A stretch of 64,000 nt of DNA from Burkholderiales bacterium (GTDB taxonomy: Bacteria; Pseudomonadota; Gammaproteobacteria; Burkholderiales; SG8-41), in NCBI GenBank assembly GCA_022841375.1, contig JALHRQ010000004.1, forward strand, positions 124,001 through 188,000. Reading direction: 5' to 3'. A program made the position numbers and the translations under genes. The notes under the pieces were generated by a model. That model ran no database searches. It was not told the DNA's origin and worked only from the letters and a program-made list of their open reading frames with translations. Of the stretch, positions 46,190-55,218 are shown one piece after another (positions within the stretch are counted from its first letter, which is position 1; the number at the start of each line of letters is the position of its first letter).

Positions 46190-47347
46190 TTACAGCGTGT
46201 TCTCAGAACCAAAGATCACAGTACATTGGCTGGACATCACGCCACCATTGCCATGGGCGAGCGAGACATCACAACCCTTGACCTGACGCTCACCGCATTC
46301 ACCACGCACCTGGCGTATCGCTTCGATCATCACCAGCAGGCCGTACATGCCGGGGTGGCAGTACGACAGGCCGCCGCCGGAAGTATTGACTGCGAGCTTG
46401 CCGCCGGGGGCGATGCCGCCGTTGGCGACAAAACGGCCGCCTTCGCCTTTGGGCACAAAACCGAGATCCTCGAGGAACAGGATCGGCGTGATGGTGAAGG
46501 CGTCATACAGCGACAGCATCTTGACGTCTTTCGGCGTGACGCCGGCCATCTTGAAGGCCTGCGGGCCGGACACCGATGCGCCGGTGACGGTGAAGTCGGG
46601 CATGCTGGAAATGTTGGCGTGCGACAGCGTTTCGCCGACGCCCAGCACATAGACCGGTTTTTTCTTCAGCGTTTTCGCGCGCGCCGCCGAGGTCAGTACG
46701 ATGGCGCCGCCGCCGTCGACCACGAGGCAGCAGTCGCGCACCGTGAACGGGTAAGACACCATGCGCGCGTTGAGCGCCTGCTCAATGGTCAGCGGTTCCT
46801 TTTCCCAGGCCTTGGGATTCATCAGCGCCCATTTGCGCGCAGCCACGGCGACTTCAGCCAGGTGTTCGCGGGTGGTGCCGTACTGATGGAAGTGGCGTGC
46901 TGCCGCCATGGCGTAGGCGCTGATCGGCAGAATGGGCCGGTACGGCGTTTCGTAAGGATTGAACTCGCGCGGGCTGGCCGCGGCTCGCGATACGGAGCGC
47001 TGGGTGCTGCCGTAGGCGATCACGGCGACTTCGCACAGGCCCAGCTGGATGGCCATTTGCGCGTGGGCGAGGTGGGTCATGAACGATGAGCCGCCGATCT
47101 GCGTGCCGTCGAATACCTTGGGCTTGATGCACAGGTATTCGGCGAGCTGCATCGGGCCCATGCGCACCTGGGTGGCTGCGACGAACAAGCCGTCGACGTC
47201 TTTCAGCGTGAGGCCGCAGTCGTCGAGGGCGCGCATCGTGGCCTGCGCCATCAGGTCGACGGGGGTGGTGTGCTGGGCCACCTGGCCAAGATCGGATTCG
47301 GCTGCGCCGACCACTGCAATGCTGCCGCGTTTGAGCGTGTTGGTCAT
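46190..47347 (-). CDS. Thiolase-family protein (SCP-x/lipid-transfer type) lacking the usual Cys
   Basis: A 385-residue thiolase-fold protein: VVGAAESDLG at the start, SLAHGNGGVMSSQ near the end. The position of the nucleophilic Cys reads IGGSSFMTHLAHAQ, i.e. Ser-Ser, as in many SCP-x-like acetyl-CoA acetyltransferase homologues of unknown activity. Such proteins normally work with a DUF35/OB-fold partner, and its start overlaps the stop of exactly that gene by 4 nt. A role in acyl-CoA chain cleavage is inferred but not certain given the missing Cys. Confidence 0.85.
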   Translation of the reverse strand: MTNTLKRGSIAVVGAAESDLGQVAQHTTPVDLMAQATMRALDDCGLTLKDVDGLFVAATQVRMGPMQLAEYLCIKPKVFDGTQIGGSSFMTHLAHAQMAIQLGLCEVAVIAYGSTQRSVSRAAASPREFNPYETPYRPILPISAYAMAAARHFHQYGTTREHLAEVAVAARKWALMNPKAWEKEPLTIEQALNARMVSYPFTVRDCCLVVDGGGAIVLTSAARAKTLKKKPVYVLGVGETLSHANISSMPDFTVTGASVSGPQAFKMAGVTPKDVKMLSLYDAFTITPILFLEDLGFVPKGEGGRFVANGGIAPGGKLAVNTSGGGLSYCHPGMYGLLVMIEAIRQVRGECGERQVKGCDVSLAHGNGGVMSSQCTVIFGSENTL

Positions 47348-47733
47348 TTGCCGTCTCCCGCGGGGGTGAACACCGGAAAGGGCAGGGTCTTCTCGTCACC
47401 CGGATTGACTTTGACCTTGACCCGCATGCCGATCTTGACGTCCATCGCATCGATGCCTTCGACGCGGCTCATCAGGCGATAGCCTTCGTCCATGTCGATC
47501 ATCGCCACGTTCAGCGTCGGTTCGCCCTTGTAGTGCACGGCGGTGGTGGTGTAGACGGTACCGAGTCCCTTGGAGACGCGCCACTCGATGTTGGTGCTGC
47601 CGGTTTCCGGCGCAATCGCGCGCGGATAAAAAAACGGCTTGTTGCTGTCCTTGCAGACCTGGTAGGCGAGCTCGCCTTTTTTCAGGTGCTCGATATAAGT
47701 GCCGAGCGGAGACTGCTTCATCAGATCAGACAT
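47344..47733 (-). CDS. DUF35-type OB-fold protein, zinc ribbon eroded
   Basis: A 129-residue protein: an N-terminal helical part, ELAYQVCKDSNKPFFYPRAIAP where a C-x2-C zinc ribbon is expected but only one Cys remains, then the OB fold (GTVYTTTAVHYKGEPTLNVAMIDMDEGYRLMSRV). Partner to the thiolase-like protein, with 4-nt overlap. In related pairs the OB-fold protein stabilises the thiolase and may bind acyl-CoA. The loss of the ribbon is unusual but known in homologues. Confidence 0.83.
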   Translation of the reverse strand: MSDLMKQSPLGTYIEHLKKGELAYQVCKDSNKPFFYPRAIAPETGSTNIEWRVSKGLGTVYTTTAVHYKGEPTLNVAMIDMDEGYRLMSRVEGIDAMDVKIGMRVKVKVNPGDEKTLPFPVFTPAGDGK

Positions 47734-47768
47734 GAGATGCTTCCTTTCTTCAATTGAATAACCGGCTG

Positions 47769-48731
47769 CTAATCAACTTTCATTCCCGAGGCCTTGACGA
47801 CCTTGGCCCATTTTTCGATTTCAAGATTCAGTTTGCGTCCGAACTCCTCCGGCGGCATGCCCACCGGTTCCGCGCCGCCCGCAGCAAGCAGGCTGCTGAT
47901 TTTCAGGTCGCGCAGCAGCGTCGATATTTCCTTGTACAGGCGATCGATCGCGGGCTTCGGCGTGCCGGCCGGCGCGAAAAGACCGTGCCAGCCTTCGGAT
48001 TCATAACCCTTCAGTCCGGCTTCGCTGATGGTGGGAATTTCAGGCAGCAGCACCGAGCGTTTGCTGTTGGTGACCGCAAGCACGCGCAGGCGGCCTTGCT
48101 GCACATGCGGCATCGCACCCGGTGCGCTGATGAACGACAACTGCACGTGGCCGCTGATCAGATCGATCACCGCCGGTGCGGCGCCCTTGTATGGCACATG
48201 GAGGATTTTGACATTGGCCATGCTCTTGAACAGTTCGCCCGCCAGATGCGTCGGTGCGCCGTTGCCGGTCGAGGCGTAACTCAGCGCGTCAGGCTTGGCC
48301 TTGGCCAGTGCGATCAAATCCTTTACTGATTTAACCGGCAGTGATGGATGAACTACAAGGATGCTGGTGATGATCGCGACCATCGACACCGGCGCGAAGT
48401 CCTTGCGGATGTCGTAGGGCAGGTTAGGCACCAGGCTGACGTTGATGGCGTTGCCGGTCGTGCACAGCAGCAGCGTATGACCGTCAGCCGGCGATTTGGC
48501 GACGATGTCGGAGCCGAGTACGCCGCCGGCGCCGCCGCGGTTGTCGATCAGGATGCGCTGACCCAGGGCGTCGCCGAGACGCGGTGACAATGTACGCGCG
48601 GTAATGTCGACCGGACCGCCTGCCGGGAAGGGCACCACCAGGCGTACCGGTTTGGTCGGGTAATCCGCGGCAACGGTGATGCCGCTGCACAACAGGAGAG
48701 CCGCGAGTAGCGCGCGTGTAATGATGTTCAT
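47769..48731 (-). CDS. Bug-family (TTT) periplasmic substrate-binding protein
   Basis: A 320-residue Bug protein from ATG 48731 (MNIITRALLAALLL); signal ends GITVAADYP. Ligand loops VPFPAGGPVDITAR and DNRGGAGGVLGSD; lobe two ILHVPYKGAAPAVIDLISGHV. It lies 35 nt upstream of the DUF35/thiolase pair and 23 nt downstream of another Bug gene, all on the minus strand, so two receptors and the thiolase pair are likely one transcript. Confidence 0.9.
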   Translation of the reverse strand: MNIITRALLAALLLCSGITVAADYPTKPVRLVVPFPAGGPVDITARTLSPRLGDALGQRILIDNRGGAGGVLGSDIVAKSPADGHTLLLCTTGNAINVSLVPNLPYDIRKDFAPVSMVAIITSILVVHPSLPVKSVKDLIALAKAKPDALSYASTGNGAPTHLAGELFKSMANVKILHVPYKGAAPAVIDLISGHVQLSFISAPGAMPHVQQGRLRVLAVTNSKRSVLLPEIPTISEAGLKGYESEGWHGLFAPAGTPKPAIDRLYKEISTLLRDLKISSLLAAGGAEPVGMPPEEFGRKLNLEIEKWAKVVKASGMKVD

Positions 48732-48754
48732 GGTTGTTCCTCGATTGCCCGGGT

Positions 48755-49717
48755 TCAGTCGGCTTTGGCGCCCGACGTTTTCACTACTTTGCCCCATTTG
48801 GCGACTTCCTGTTTCAGATAGGCGCCGAACTGCTCCGGCGTGGTGCCGACGGCTTCCACGCCGTCACCGGCAAGGCGCTGCGTGACATCGGGCATTTTCA
48901 TGATGCGGTTCATTTCGGCATTGAGCCGGCCAATCAGTTCTTTGGAGGTCGCTGCCGGCGCAAATGCGCCATACCAGCCGCTGGCTTCATAGCCGGGTAC
49001 GCTTTCGGCAATGGTCGGCAGTTCCGGCACGGCAGCCGAGCGTTTGCTGCTGGTGACCGCCACTGCGCGCAACCGGCCAGCCTTGACCTGCGGCATTGCC
49101 GACAGCATGTTGTTGAACATCAGCGTGACCTGACCCGAGAGCAGGTCGGTGGTGGCCGGCGCGGCGCCCTTGTACGGGATATGCACCAGCTTTGTGCCGG
49201 TCATTGAATTGAACAGTTCACCGGCGAGGTGGGGCATGCCGCCGGTGCTGGCCGAGGCGAAGTTGATCTGGCCGGGACTGCGGCGGTCGAGCGCGATCAG
49301 GTCCTTGACGGTTTTGACCGGCAGCGTCGGGTGCACGACGAGGATGAACGGCGCTGCGGCAACCTGCGCGACGGGTGCGAGATCTTTTTCGACGTCGTAA
49401 GTCATTTTCTGGAACAGGCTGGGCGTGACGGCATAGGTCACCGGCACCATCAGCAGCGTGTAACCGTCAGGCGCGGCGCGTGCGGTGAATTCGGCACCGA
49501 TCATGCCGCTGGCGCCGGGACGATTGTCGACGATGACTTGCTGACCCCAGCTCTGGGTCAGCTTCTGCGACACGATGCGGGCGAGCACATCGGTCGGACC
49601 GCCCGGCGGATAACCGACGACCATGCGCACGGTTTTGGTCGGAAAGGTCTGCGCGATGGCGGCGCCGCAGAATGCCGCGAGGGCGAGACCGGCGATCAGT
49701 TTGCCAAGGGGTTTCAT
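48755..49717 (-). CDS. Bug-family (TTT) periplasmic substrate-binding protein
   Basis: A 320-residue Bug protein; signal peptide ends GAAIAQTFP. Ligand loops VGYPPGGPTDVLAR and DNRPGASGMIGAE; lobe two LVHIPYKGAAPATTDLLSGQV. Its start overlaps the stop of the upstream alpha/beta-hydrolase by 4 nt, tying receptor and hydrolase together, and suggests that the ligand or a derivative is an ester or acyl compound. Confidence 0.9.
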   Translation of the reverse strand: MKPLGKLIAGLALAAFCGAAIAQTFPTKTVRMVVGYPPGGPTDVLARIVSQKLTQSWGQQVIVDNRPGASGMIGAEFTARAAPDGYTLLMVPVTYAVTPSLFQKMTYDVEKDLAPVAQVAAAPFILVVHPTLPVKTVKDLIALDRRSPGQINFASASTGGMPHLAGELFNSMTGTKLVHIPYKGAAPATTDLLSGQVTLMFNNMLSAMPQVKAGRLRAVAVTSSKRSAAVPELPTIAESVPGYEASGWYGAFAPAATSKELIGRLNAEMNRIMKMPDVTQRLAGDGVEAVGTTPEQFGAYLKQEVAKWGKVVKTSGAKAD

Positions 49718-50520
49718 TTTTTGCTCTGTTCAGCGAGAAACTTCAGCGATGCTTCGGCGCAGCGGTCCGGGTAAGCGCCGGCGGCATGCCAGGCATCGCC
49801 TTCCATGACGATCAGTTGCGCCGACTTCACGCCGGATACCCACGCTTTGACGCCGTCGACCGAACGCAGGCCGCTGCCGGTGGTGGTAATGATCAGCGTC
49901 GGGCAGGTGATGCGTTTGACGTCTTCACGGATGTCGAGCTTGGGCACCCAGCGCAGATAACTCTGCAACGTCGACAGTGGCGTTTTGCCCTGCAGGTGGT
50001 GGATCCACCAGTCAACTTCGGCTTTCGAAGCCTTGGTGCCGAGGCGGCCCTGCATGGTGTGCGCGGCCCAGTCGACCACGCCCTTGGTGTTGATGTGTTC
50101 GACCCACTGGTCAATGCCGGCAGCGGGCAGAATCGGCGGCGTGACGCCGATCAGCGTCTGCACCAGCAGCGGCCGGTTGGCGGCCAGCGCCAGTGACATC
50201 GAGCCTCCACTCTTGGCGCCGATCACGTGCACCTTGCTGCAGCCGATGTGATGGATCAGTGCTTCGATGTCATCGAGCAGTTCGTCCATCGACCATTCAT
50301 GTTCGGCAGTCATCGGCGTCGAACGGCCGAAGCCGCGCAGGTCGAGGCGCACCACGCGGTAGTAGCGCGCGAAATGCGGCACCCAGGCGCGCCACGCTTC
50401 ACCCGATTCGGCGAGGCCATGCACGAACAGCACGGTCTCGGCCTTTTTCCAGGGATCGGTGAAGTCGTCGATGGTGTAGAAGATGTTGCAGCCGTCGGGG
50501 CGTTTGAGAATATATTCCAC
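49714..50520 (-). CDS. Alpha/beta hydrolase
   Basis: A 268-residue hydrolase: oxyanion FVHGLAESGEAWRAWVPHFA, nucleophile elbow GAKSGG in KVHVIGAKSGGSMSLAL (Ser in G-x-S-x-G), then acidic and His residues in the C-terminal third (MEGDAWHAAGAYPD). No signal peptide, so cytoplasmic. The stop overlaps the Bug gene start. Substrate unknown; likely an ester or lactone formed by the transported carboxylate pathway. Confidence 0.85.
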   Translation of the reverse strand: MEYILKRPDGCNIFYTIDDFTDPWKKAETVLFVHGLAESGEAWRAWVPHFARYYRVVRLDLRGFGRSTPMTAEHEWSMDELLDDIEALIHHIGCSKVHVIGAKSGGSMSLALAANRPLLVQTLIGVTPPILPAAGIDQWVEHINTKGVVDWAAHTMQGRLGTKASKAEVDWWIHHLQGKTPLSTLQSYLRWVPKLDIREDVKRITCPTLIITTTGSGLRSVDGVKAWVSGVKSAQLIVMEGDAWHAAGAYPDRCAEASLKFLAEQSKK

Positions 50521-50569
50521 TCGAGTGCCTTATAAAAATATCAATAAAAACATTTAGTTATGTAATTCC

Positions 50570-50656
50570 GTCATTCCGGTCGCGCAAGGCGCGATCCGGA
50601 ATCCAGTGGTCCTGCCAGCTCTGCTGCTGGATTCCGGCTTTCGCCGGAATGACGAG
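50570..50656. repeat. REPIN/MITE-like palindromic repeat, copy B
   Basis: 87 bp with CGTCATTCCGG at the left and CCGGAATGACG at the right and two hairpin arms meeting in the middle. Same family as 14029-14116, in the opposite orientation relative to its neighbouring CACAGAG repeat. Confidence 0.83.
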
Positions 50657-50673
50657 TCATCTACAGAGGCTTT

Positions 50674-50695
50674 CCTCTGTGCCCTCTGTGGCTAA
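50674..50695 (-). repeat. CACAGAG-type dispersed repeat, copy B
   Basis: Inverted copy of the motif at 13981-14014. It covers the final codons and stop of the AMP-ligase gene, so the repeat supplies the gene's end. Confidence 0.75.
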
Positions 50696-52314
50696 GCTTT
50701 TTTCGTTTCTTCCAAACCAAAATCGATCAGCGCCTGCGCGCGCAATTTGTTCTTCTGCACTTTTGAACTGCCGGTCATGCCGATTTTTTCGAAGTCTTCA
50801 ACAATTTTCAGGTAACGCGGCACGCGGAAATTGGCGAGGCGTTCCTTGCTCCAGGCCATCAGTTCTTCCGGTGTAGCGGTTTCGCCTTCGCGCAGAATCA
50901 CGTACGCCGCCGGCACTTCGACCAGTCGCGGGTCGGGCACGCCGATGACCTGCGCTTGTTTTATTTTCGGATGTTTGTGCAGCACGTCTTCGACTTCCGC
51001 CGGCGCGACGTTTTCGCCGCCGACACGGAACACATCCTTGATGCGGGTGATGAAACGCAGGCGGCCCTCGTCGTCCATCATGCCAAGGTCGCCGGTATGC
51101 AGCCAGCCGTCGGCAGTGATGGCCTTCGCGGTCTGCTCGGGCATCTTGTAATAGCCCTTCATCACGCTCCAGCCACGGACCTGGATTTCACCGGTCTTGC
51201 CAGCCGGTTGCACGGCATTGGTTTCCGGATCTACCAGTCTGACTTCGACATCGTCGAGAATATGCGCCCAGCCGTTGATGCGTTTTTCCAGATCATCGTC
51301 GTAACGCGACATGCAGACGTTGGGCGAGGCTTCCGACAGGCCGTAGGCCTGCACCAGTCCCTTCATGCCCATGCGTTCGACGACCTTGCGCGACACTTCG
51401 GGTCCGCAGGACACCCAGCCGTGGCGCAACTTCAGCGGATACTTGTCGAAGTCCGGGTGATTGAGCAGCATCAGGAACATGGTGTCGTTGCCCGAGGTGT
51501 GCGTGCATTCCTCGCCCCACATCGCCACCAGCGCCTCGCCGGCGTCGAAATGCGGCGACGAGACCAGGCAGGCGCCGGTGGTCAGCGCGGCGAGCAGCGA
51601 CAGCGTGGTGCCGGCGACGTGGTAGTACGGGCGGGCGCTGTAGTAGCGGTCTTTCGCCTTCAGGTGAAAACGCGCGGCAACACAGGCGGCATTGCGCAAC
51701 ATGTTGTCGTGCGACAGCATCACGCCCTTGGGGTAAGACGTGGTGCCCGAGGTGAACTGCATCAGCAACACGTCGTCGGGGTGTACGTCCGGGAGCTGGC
51801 GCTCGTCGAATGCCGCCCCTTTGGCCAGCAGGGCGGCAAAGCCGATCGCTCCGGTGGGCACATCGTTGCCGAGCACCACCACGGTGTGCAGCAGCGGCAG
51901 CGCGGGGTCGGGCAGCTTCTTGTCGACGGCGGGGCAGATGCCGCGCAGCATGGTGATGAAGTCGATTTTGAGAAAACGGTCGGCGATGAACAGCAGCTTC
52001 ACGTCGGCCTGCTTCAGGCAATACAGCGTCTCGTCGGACTTGAAGCGGGTATTGACCGGCACGGTCACCGCACCGATGCTCGCCGCGGCATAAAAGAACA
52101 CCACCCACTCCAGCGAATTGCCCATGCATACCGCGACATGGTCGCCGCGGTTGATGCCCAGTGCGCGCAGACCCAGCGCCGTTTCGCGTACGTTGTCGCG
52201 CAGTTCGGCGTAAGTCAGCCGGCGACCGGCGATGACCAGTGCCTCGTCCTGCGCGTGTGCGGTGGCGACGGTGGCCAGCGCTTCAGGCAGCGTTTGTTTG
52301 TTCCAGGTGGTCAT
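50692..52314 (-). CDS. Acyl-CoA synthetase (AMP-forming)
   Basis: A 540-residue ANL-superfamily ligase starting at 52314 (MTTWNKQTLPEAL). P-loop FTSGTTSYPKG, A5-like AYGLSEASPN, A7 LHTGDLG, A8 hinge RIKDVFRVGGENVAPAEVE, catalytic Lys region GSSKVQKNKLR. It activates a carboxylic acid to acyl-CoA through acyl-AMP. Acid length is not deducible. Cotranscribed downstream of enoyl-CoA hydratase (13 nt), it likely begins a CoA-ester degradation branch. Confidence 0.9.
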   Translation of the reverse strand: MTTWNKQTLPEALATVATAHAQDEALVIAGRRLTYAELRDNVRETALGLRALGINRGDHVAVCMGNSLEWVVFFYAAASIGAVTVPVNTRFKSDETLYCLKQADVKLLFIADRFLKIDFITMLRGICPAVDKKLPDPALPLLHTVVVLGNDVPTGAIGFAALLAKGAAFDERQLPDVHPDDVLLMQFTSGTTSYPKGVMLSHDNMLRNAACVAARFHLKAKDRYYSARPYYHVAGTTLSLLAALTTGACLVSSPHFDAGEALVAMWGEECTHTSGNDTMFLMLLNHPDFDKYPLKLRHGWVSCGPEVSRKVVERMGMKGLVQAYGLSEASPNVCMSRYDDDLEKRINGWAHILDDVEVRLVDPETNAVQPAGKTGEIQVRGWSVMKGYYKMPEQTAKAITADGWLHTGDLGMMDDEGRLRFITRIKDVFRVGGENVAPAEVEDVLHKHPKIKQAQVIGVPDPRLVEVPAAYVILREGETATPEELMAWSKERLANFRVPRYLKIVEDFEKIGMTGSSKVQKNKLRAQALIDFGLEETKKA

Positions 52315-52327
52315 TGCGTGGCGCTGC

Positions 52328-53098
52328 TTATTTGCCCTTGAACTGCGGTTTGCGCTTTTCCTTGAACGCGGTGACGCCTTCGACATGGTCGTGGGTCATG
52401 CGCGCGCCGCCGATCGCCAGTACTTCCAGCTCGAGCAGCTGTTCGAGGGTCGGCACGTACATAAACTGGAACATGCGTTTGGCCAGCGTCAGCGCATAGG
52501 TGGCGGAGCCGGCAATCTCGCGCGCCAGCGCCAGCGACGCGGCTTCCAGCTGGTCATCAGGAACGACTTTGCTGATCAAGCCCATGTCCTTGGCTTCTGC
52601 TGCAGGCAGCTTGCGCGCGCTGTAGACGATTTCCTTGGCACGGGCGAGGCCCAGGTGCTGGGTCAGAAAGAAAATTGCGCCGCCGTCTGGCGGAATCCCG
52701 ACATTTTTGAATGCCATCAGCAGATAGGCTGTTTCGCTGGCGATAATCAGATCGCTGGCCAGTGCGAGGCTGGCGCCGATGCCGGCGGCCGGCCCGCGCA
52801 CTGCGGCGATCACCGGTTTTTCGAGGTGATGCAGCGCGAGGATCATGCGGTGATGACCCTTGGAGCGCTTGCGGCCGCTGACCACATCAAAGTTGCTCAT
52901 CGAGCCGACGTCACCGCCGGCGCAGAACGCGCGCCCGGCGCCGGTCAGCAGTACTACGCGCACGCTGTCGTCGTTGTTCAGCGCGGTGAAAGCATCTGCG
53001 AGTTCCTGATACATCTCGCCCGACAGCGCATTCAGCTTGTCGGCGCGGTCGAGCAGGACAGTGGCGATGCCTTCATCGTGGGTAATTTTGATGCTCAT
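52328..53098 (-). CDS. Enoyl-CoA hydratase/isomerase (PaaG-like)
   Basis: A 256-residue crotonase-fold protein. The oxyanion loop FCAGGDVGSM and VRGPAAGIGASLALASDLII are standard. The active-site segment GIPPDGGAIFFL has Asp in place of the hydratase Glu pattern, as in PaaG-type isomerases. It may thus isomerise or hydrate an enoyl-CoA intermediate. It is between a Bug gene and the AMP-ligase, same strand, with gaps of 10-13 nt. Confidence 0.87.
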   Translation of the reverse strand: MSIKITHDEGIATVLLDRADKLNALSGEMYQELADAFTALNNDDSVRVVLLTGAGRAFCAGGDVGSMSNFDVVSGRKRSKGHHRMILALHHLEKPVIAAVRGPAAGIGASLALASDLIIASETAYLLMAFKNVGIPPDGGAIFFLTQHLGLARAKEIVYSARKLPAAEAKDMGLISKVVPDDQLEAASLALAREIAGSATYALTLAKRMFQFMYVPTLEQLLELEVLAIGGARMTHDHVEGVTAFKEKRKPQFKGK

Positions 53099-53108
53099 CG
53101 ATATTCCT

Positions 53109-54068
53109 CTAGAAGGACTTGATGCCGGCGCGGTCGAGGACTTTTTTCCATTTCACGACTTCGTCACGCAGGTGAGCAACGAACTCGGCCGTGGTGCTGC
53201 CCACCGGGTCGGAGCCGTCGCGTTTCAGCTGTTCGGCGAACTCCGGCGACTTGATGATGCGGGCAACAGTATCTGCAGTTTTGGCCACGGCTTCCTTGGG
53301 CATGCGCGCCGGACCGGTCAGCCCGTTCCACGCCACGGCCTGGAAACCTTTGAGTCCCTGCTCATCCAGCGTCGGTACTTCAGGCAGCGCTGCGGTGCGG
53401 GCAATACTGGTGACGCCCAGCACGCGCAGCCGGCCGGATTTGATCAACGGCATCACTGAAGTCAGACCGTTGAAAGCCATGTCGACATGGCCCCCAACCA
53501 GATCCGCCAGTGCCGGCGCATTGCCCTTGTACGGCACGTGCATGATTTTCAGGCCGGCCATGGTGTTGAGCAGTTCGCCCGAGAGGTGCGGAACGCCGCC
53601 GCTGCCGGACGAGCCGAAATTCATCTGGCTGGGCCGGGCTTTCGCCAGCGCGATCAGTTCCTTGAGGTTTTTTGCCGGCACGCCCGGATGCACCACCAGT
53701 CCCATCGGCGTGGTGTTGATCAGTGTGATCGGTTCGAAATCCTTTGCAGGGTCGTACGGCAACCTGGTCATCACACTGGGTACCACGGTGAAGGGCGCCG
53801 GGGTCACCAGCAGCGTGTGGCCGTCGGGCGCGGACTTGGCGACGATGTCGGTTCCGATGGTGGTGTTGCCGCCCGGGCGGTTGTCAACGATGACTTGCTG
53901 GCCCCAGGCCTCGGTGAGTTTGGGCGCGAGCACGCGGGCAATCACATCGGTGCTGCCGCCAGCGGCAAAGGGCACGATCAGGCGGATCGTCTTGCTGGGA
54001 TAGTTCTGGGCCTGCGCCAGACCAGTGGCGGTTAAAAATATAAATAAAAACAAATACTTGCTATTCAC
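53109..54068 (-). CDS. Bug-family (TTT) periplasmic substrate-binding protein
   Basis: A 319-residue Bug protein with signal peptide ending GLAQAQNYP. Ligand loops VPFAAGGSTDVIAR (with AA in place of PP/PA) and DNRPGGNTTIGTD; lobe two IMHVPYKGNAPALADLVGGHV. Same strand as nitronate monooxygenase upstream (18 nt) and enoyl-CoA hydratase downstream (10 nt), so part of one operon. Confidence 0.9.
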   Translation of the reverse strand: MNSKYLFLFIFLTATGLAQAQNYPSKTIRLIVPFAAGGSTDVIARVLAPKLTEAWGQQVIVDNRPGGNTTIGTDIVAKSAPDGHTLLVTPAPFTVVPSVMTRLPYDPAKDFEPITLINTTPMGLVVHPGVPAKNLKELIALAKARPSQMNFGSSGSGGVPHLSGELLNTMAGLKIMHVPYKGNAPALADLVGGHVDMAFNGLTSVMPLIKSGRLRVLGVTSIARTAALPEVPTLDEQGLKGFQAVAWNGLTGPARMPKEAVAKTADTVARIIKSPEFAEQLKRDGSDPVGSTTAEFVAHLRDEVVKWKKVLDRAGIKSF

Positions 54069-54086
54069 AACTCCTCCTTGAAACGT

Positions 54087-55082
54087 CTACGCGGGACGGT
54101 AGAGTTTATTAAGCCTGCCCATCGCGATGCGGGCTTCGGCTTCAATGCGATCAACGATCGCGGCCAGCGGTTCGATTTTATCGGCGAACACCACCCCCTG
54201 CCCGCAGGACAGCATGGCTTTTTCAACATCGCCGGTTTCGTAGGCTTTGCGGCCGACGCCGCCCATGATGTGGGGCAGGATCGCTTCGGTGTTGACGGGC
54301 TGCGCCTGTTCAAGCTGCTGAATCATTGCGACATGCCCTGTTTTCAGCGCGCGCTGGGTGTTGCGCATGGTTTGCAGCAACAGTGTGGTGTCGGTTTCTG
54401 CTGCGGCGACCAGGCGTTCCTTATATCGATGGTGCGCCCAGATTTCCTCGGACACCAGGAAGCGCGTGCCCATCGCAATACCGTCGGCGCCCAGCGCCAG
54501 CGCGGCCACGAGTTGTTCGCCGGTACCGATGCCGCCGGCAACGATCAGCGGAATCTTGACCGCACGTGCGGCCGCTGCGGCAGCGACAATGGTGCCGACC
54601 GGCTCAACGCCGGGGTGGCCGCCGGCTTCGGCGCCGATGACGATGACCGCATCAGCGCCCAGCGATTCGGCTTTTTTCACATAACGCATCACCCCCGGCA
54701 CCTTGTGCACAACGATGATGCCGGCATCTTTCAGCCGCCGCATATAAGCCCCGGGGTTGTTGCCCGCAGTCTCGACAAACTTGACGCCTTCCTCGATCAC
54801 CGCATCAATCAACGGCGTCACCCGGTCGGTACCGTCGCGGCTGGTGCGAATCATGATGTTGACGCCGAAGGGTTTGCCTTCGCTCAATTCGCGGCAGCGG
54901 CGAATGCCGGCGCGGAGTGCATCAACATTGGGGAAGCTCGCCGCCGTCATGAAACCAATAAGTCCGGCGCGCGCCACGGCAGCGACGTAGACCGGATCGG
55001 CCAGCCACATCAGGCCGCTGGCGATGATCGGCAGGCGAATGCCGTAGAGGTCGGTGATGCGGGTTTTGAAAGGTATGTTCAT
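54087..55082 (-). CDS. Nitronate monooxygenase family FMN enzyme
   Basis: A 331-residue NMO/2-nitropropane dioxygenase-like TIM barrel. Start at 55082 (MNIPFKTRITDLYG); the in-frame extension is made of the CACAGAG repeat and is rejected. FMN-site features: GAEAGGHPG (His), IVAGGIGTGEQLVAALALGADGIAMGTRFL. Related proteins also act as enoyl reductases or quinone reductases. Location with acyl-CoA genes suggests a redox step on the same substrate, but the reaction is not identified. Confidence 0.88.
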   Translation of the reverse strand: MNIPFKTRITDLYGIRLPIIASGLMWLADPVYVAAVARAGLIGFMTAASFPNVDALRAGIRRCRELSEGKPFGVNIMIRTSRDGTDRVTPLIDAVIEEGVKFVETAGNNPGAYMRRLKDAGIIVVHKVPGVMRYVKKAESLGADAVIVIGAEAGGHPGVEPVGTIVAAAAAARAVKIPLIVAGGIGTGEQLVAALALGADGIAMGTRFLVSEEIWAHHRYKERLVAAAETDTTLLLQTMRNTQRALKTGHVAMIQQLEQAQPVNTEAILPHIMGGVGRKAYETGDVEKAMLSCGQGVVFADKIEPLAAIVDRIEAEARIAMGRLNKLYRPA

Positions 55083-55104
55083 AAATTCAAAGTCAAAAGC
55101 TTTT

Positions 55105-55137
55105 GGCCACAGAGGCCACAGAGGCCACAGAGAAAAC
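55105..55137 (+). repeat. CACAGAG-type dispersed repeat, copy C (three tandem units)
   Basis: Three consecutive copies of the 9-mer GGCCACAGA, then GAAAAC, matching the tail of copy A. It lies just upstream of the nitronate monooxygenase start. Confidence 0.78.
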
Positions 55138-55185
55138 AAAAACATGAGCAATAGGTCAATGCGTTCGGATTTATAGGTTTTGCAG

Positions 55186-55212
55186 TTCTCTGTGCTCTCT
55201 GTGGCTGGGTTT
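55186..55212 (-). repeat. CACAGAG-type dispersed repeat, copy D
   Basis: Inverted copy (ttctctgtgctctctgtggc) 50 bp from copy C, so C and D could form a large hairpin in the gap between two minus-strand genes. Confidence 0.75.
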
Positions 55213-55218
55213 AAGGTT

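Noticed and set aside
50956-52341. 461-codon ORF opposite the acyl-CoA ligase
   Set aside because: Shadow ORF; sense ligase motifs are intact.
55105-55137. Tandem 9-bp units as a CRISPR-like array
   Set aside because: Units are directly abutting with no spacers; this is a short tandem repeat.
54078-55154. 358-codon ORF opposite nitronate monooxygenase
   Set aside because: Shadow ORF; translation has no recognised domain and starts at the opposite gene's end.
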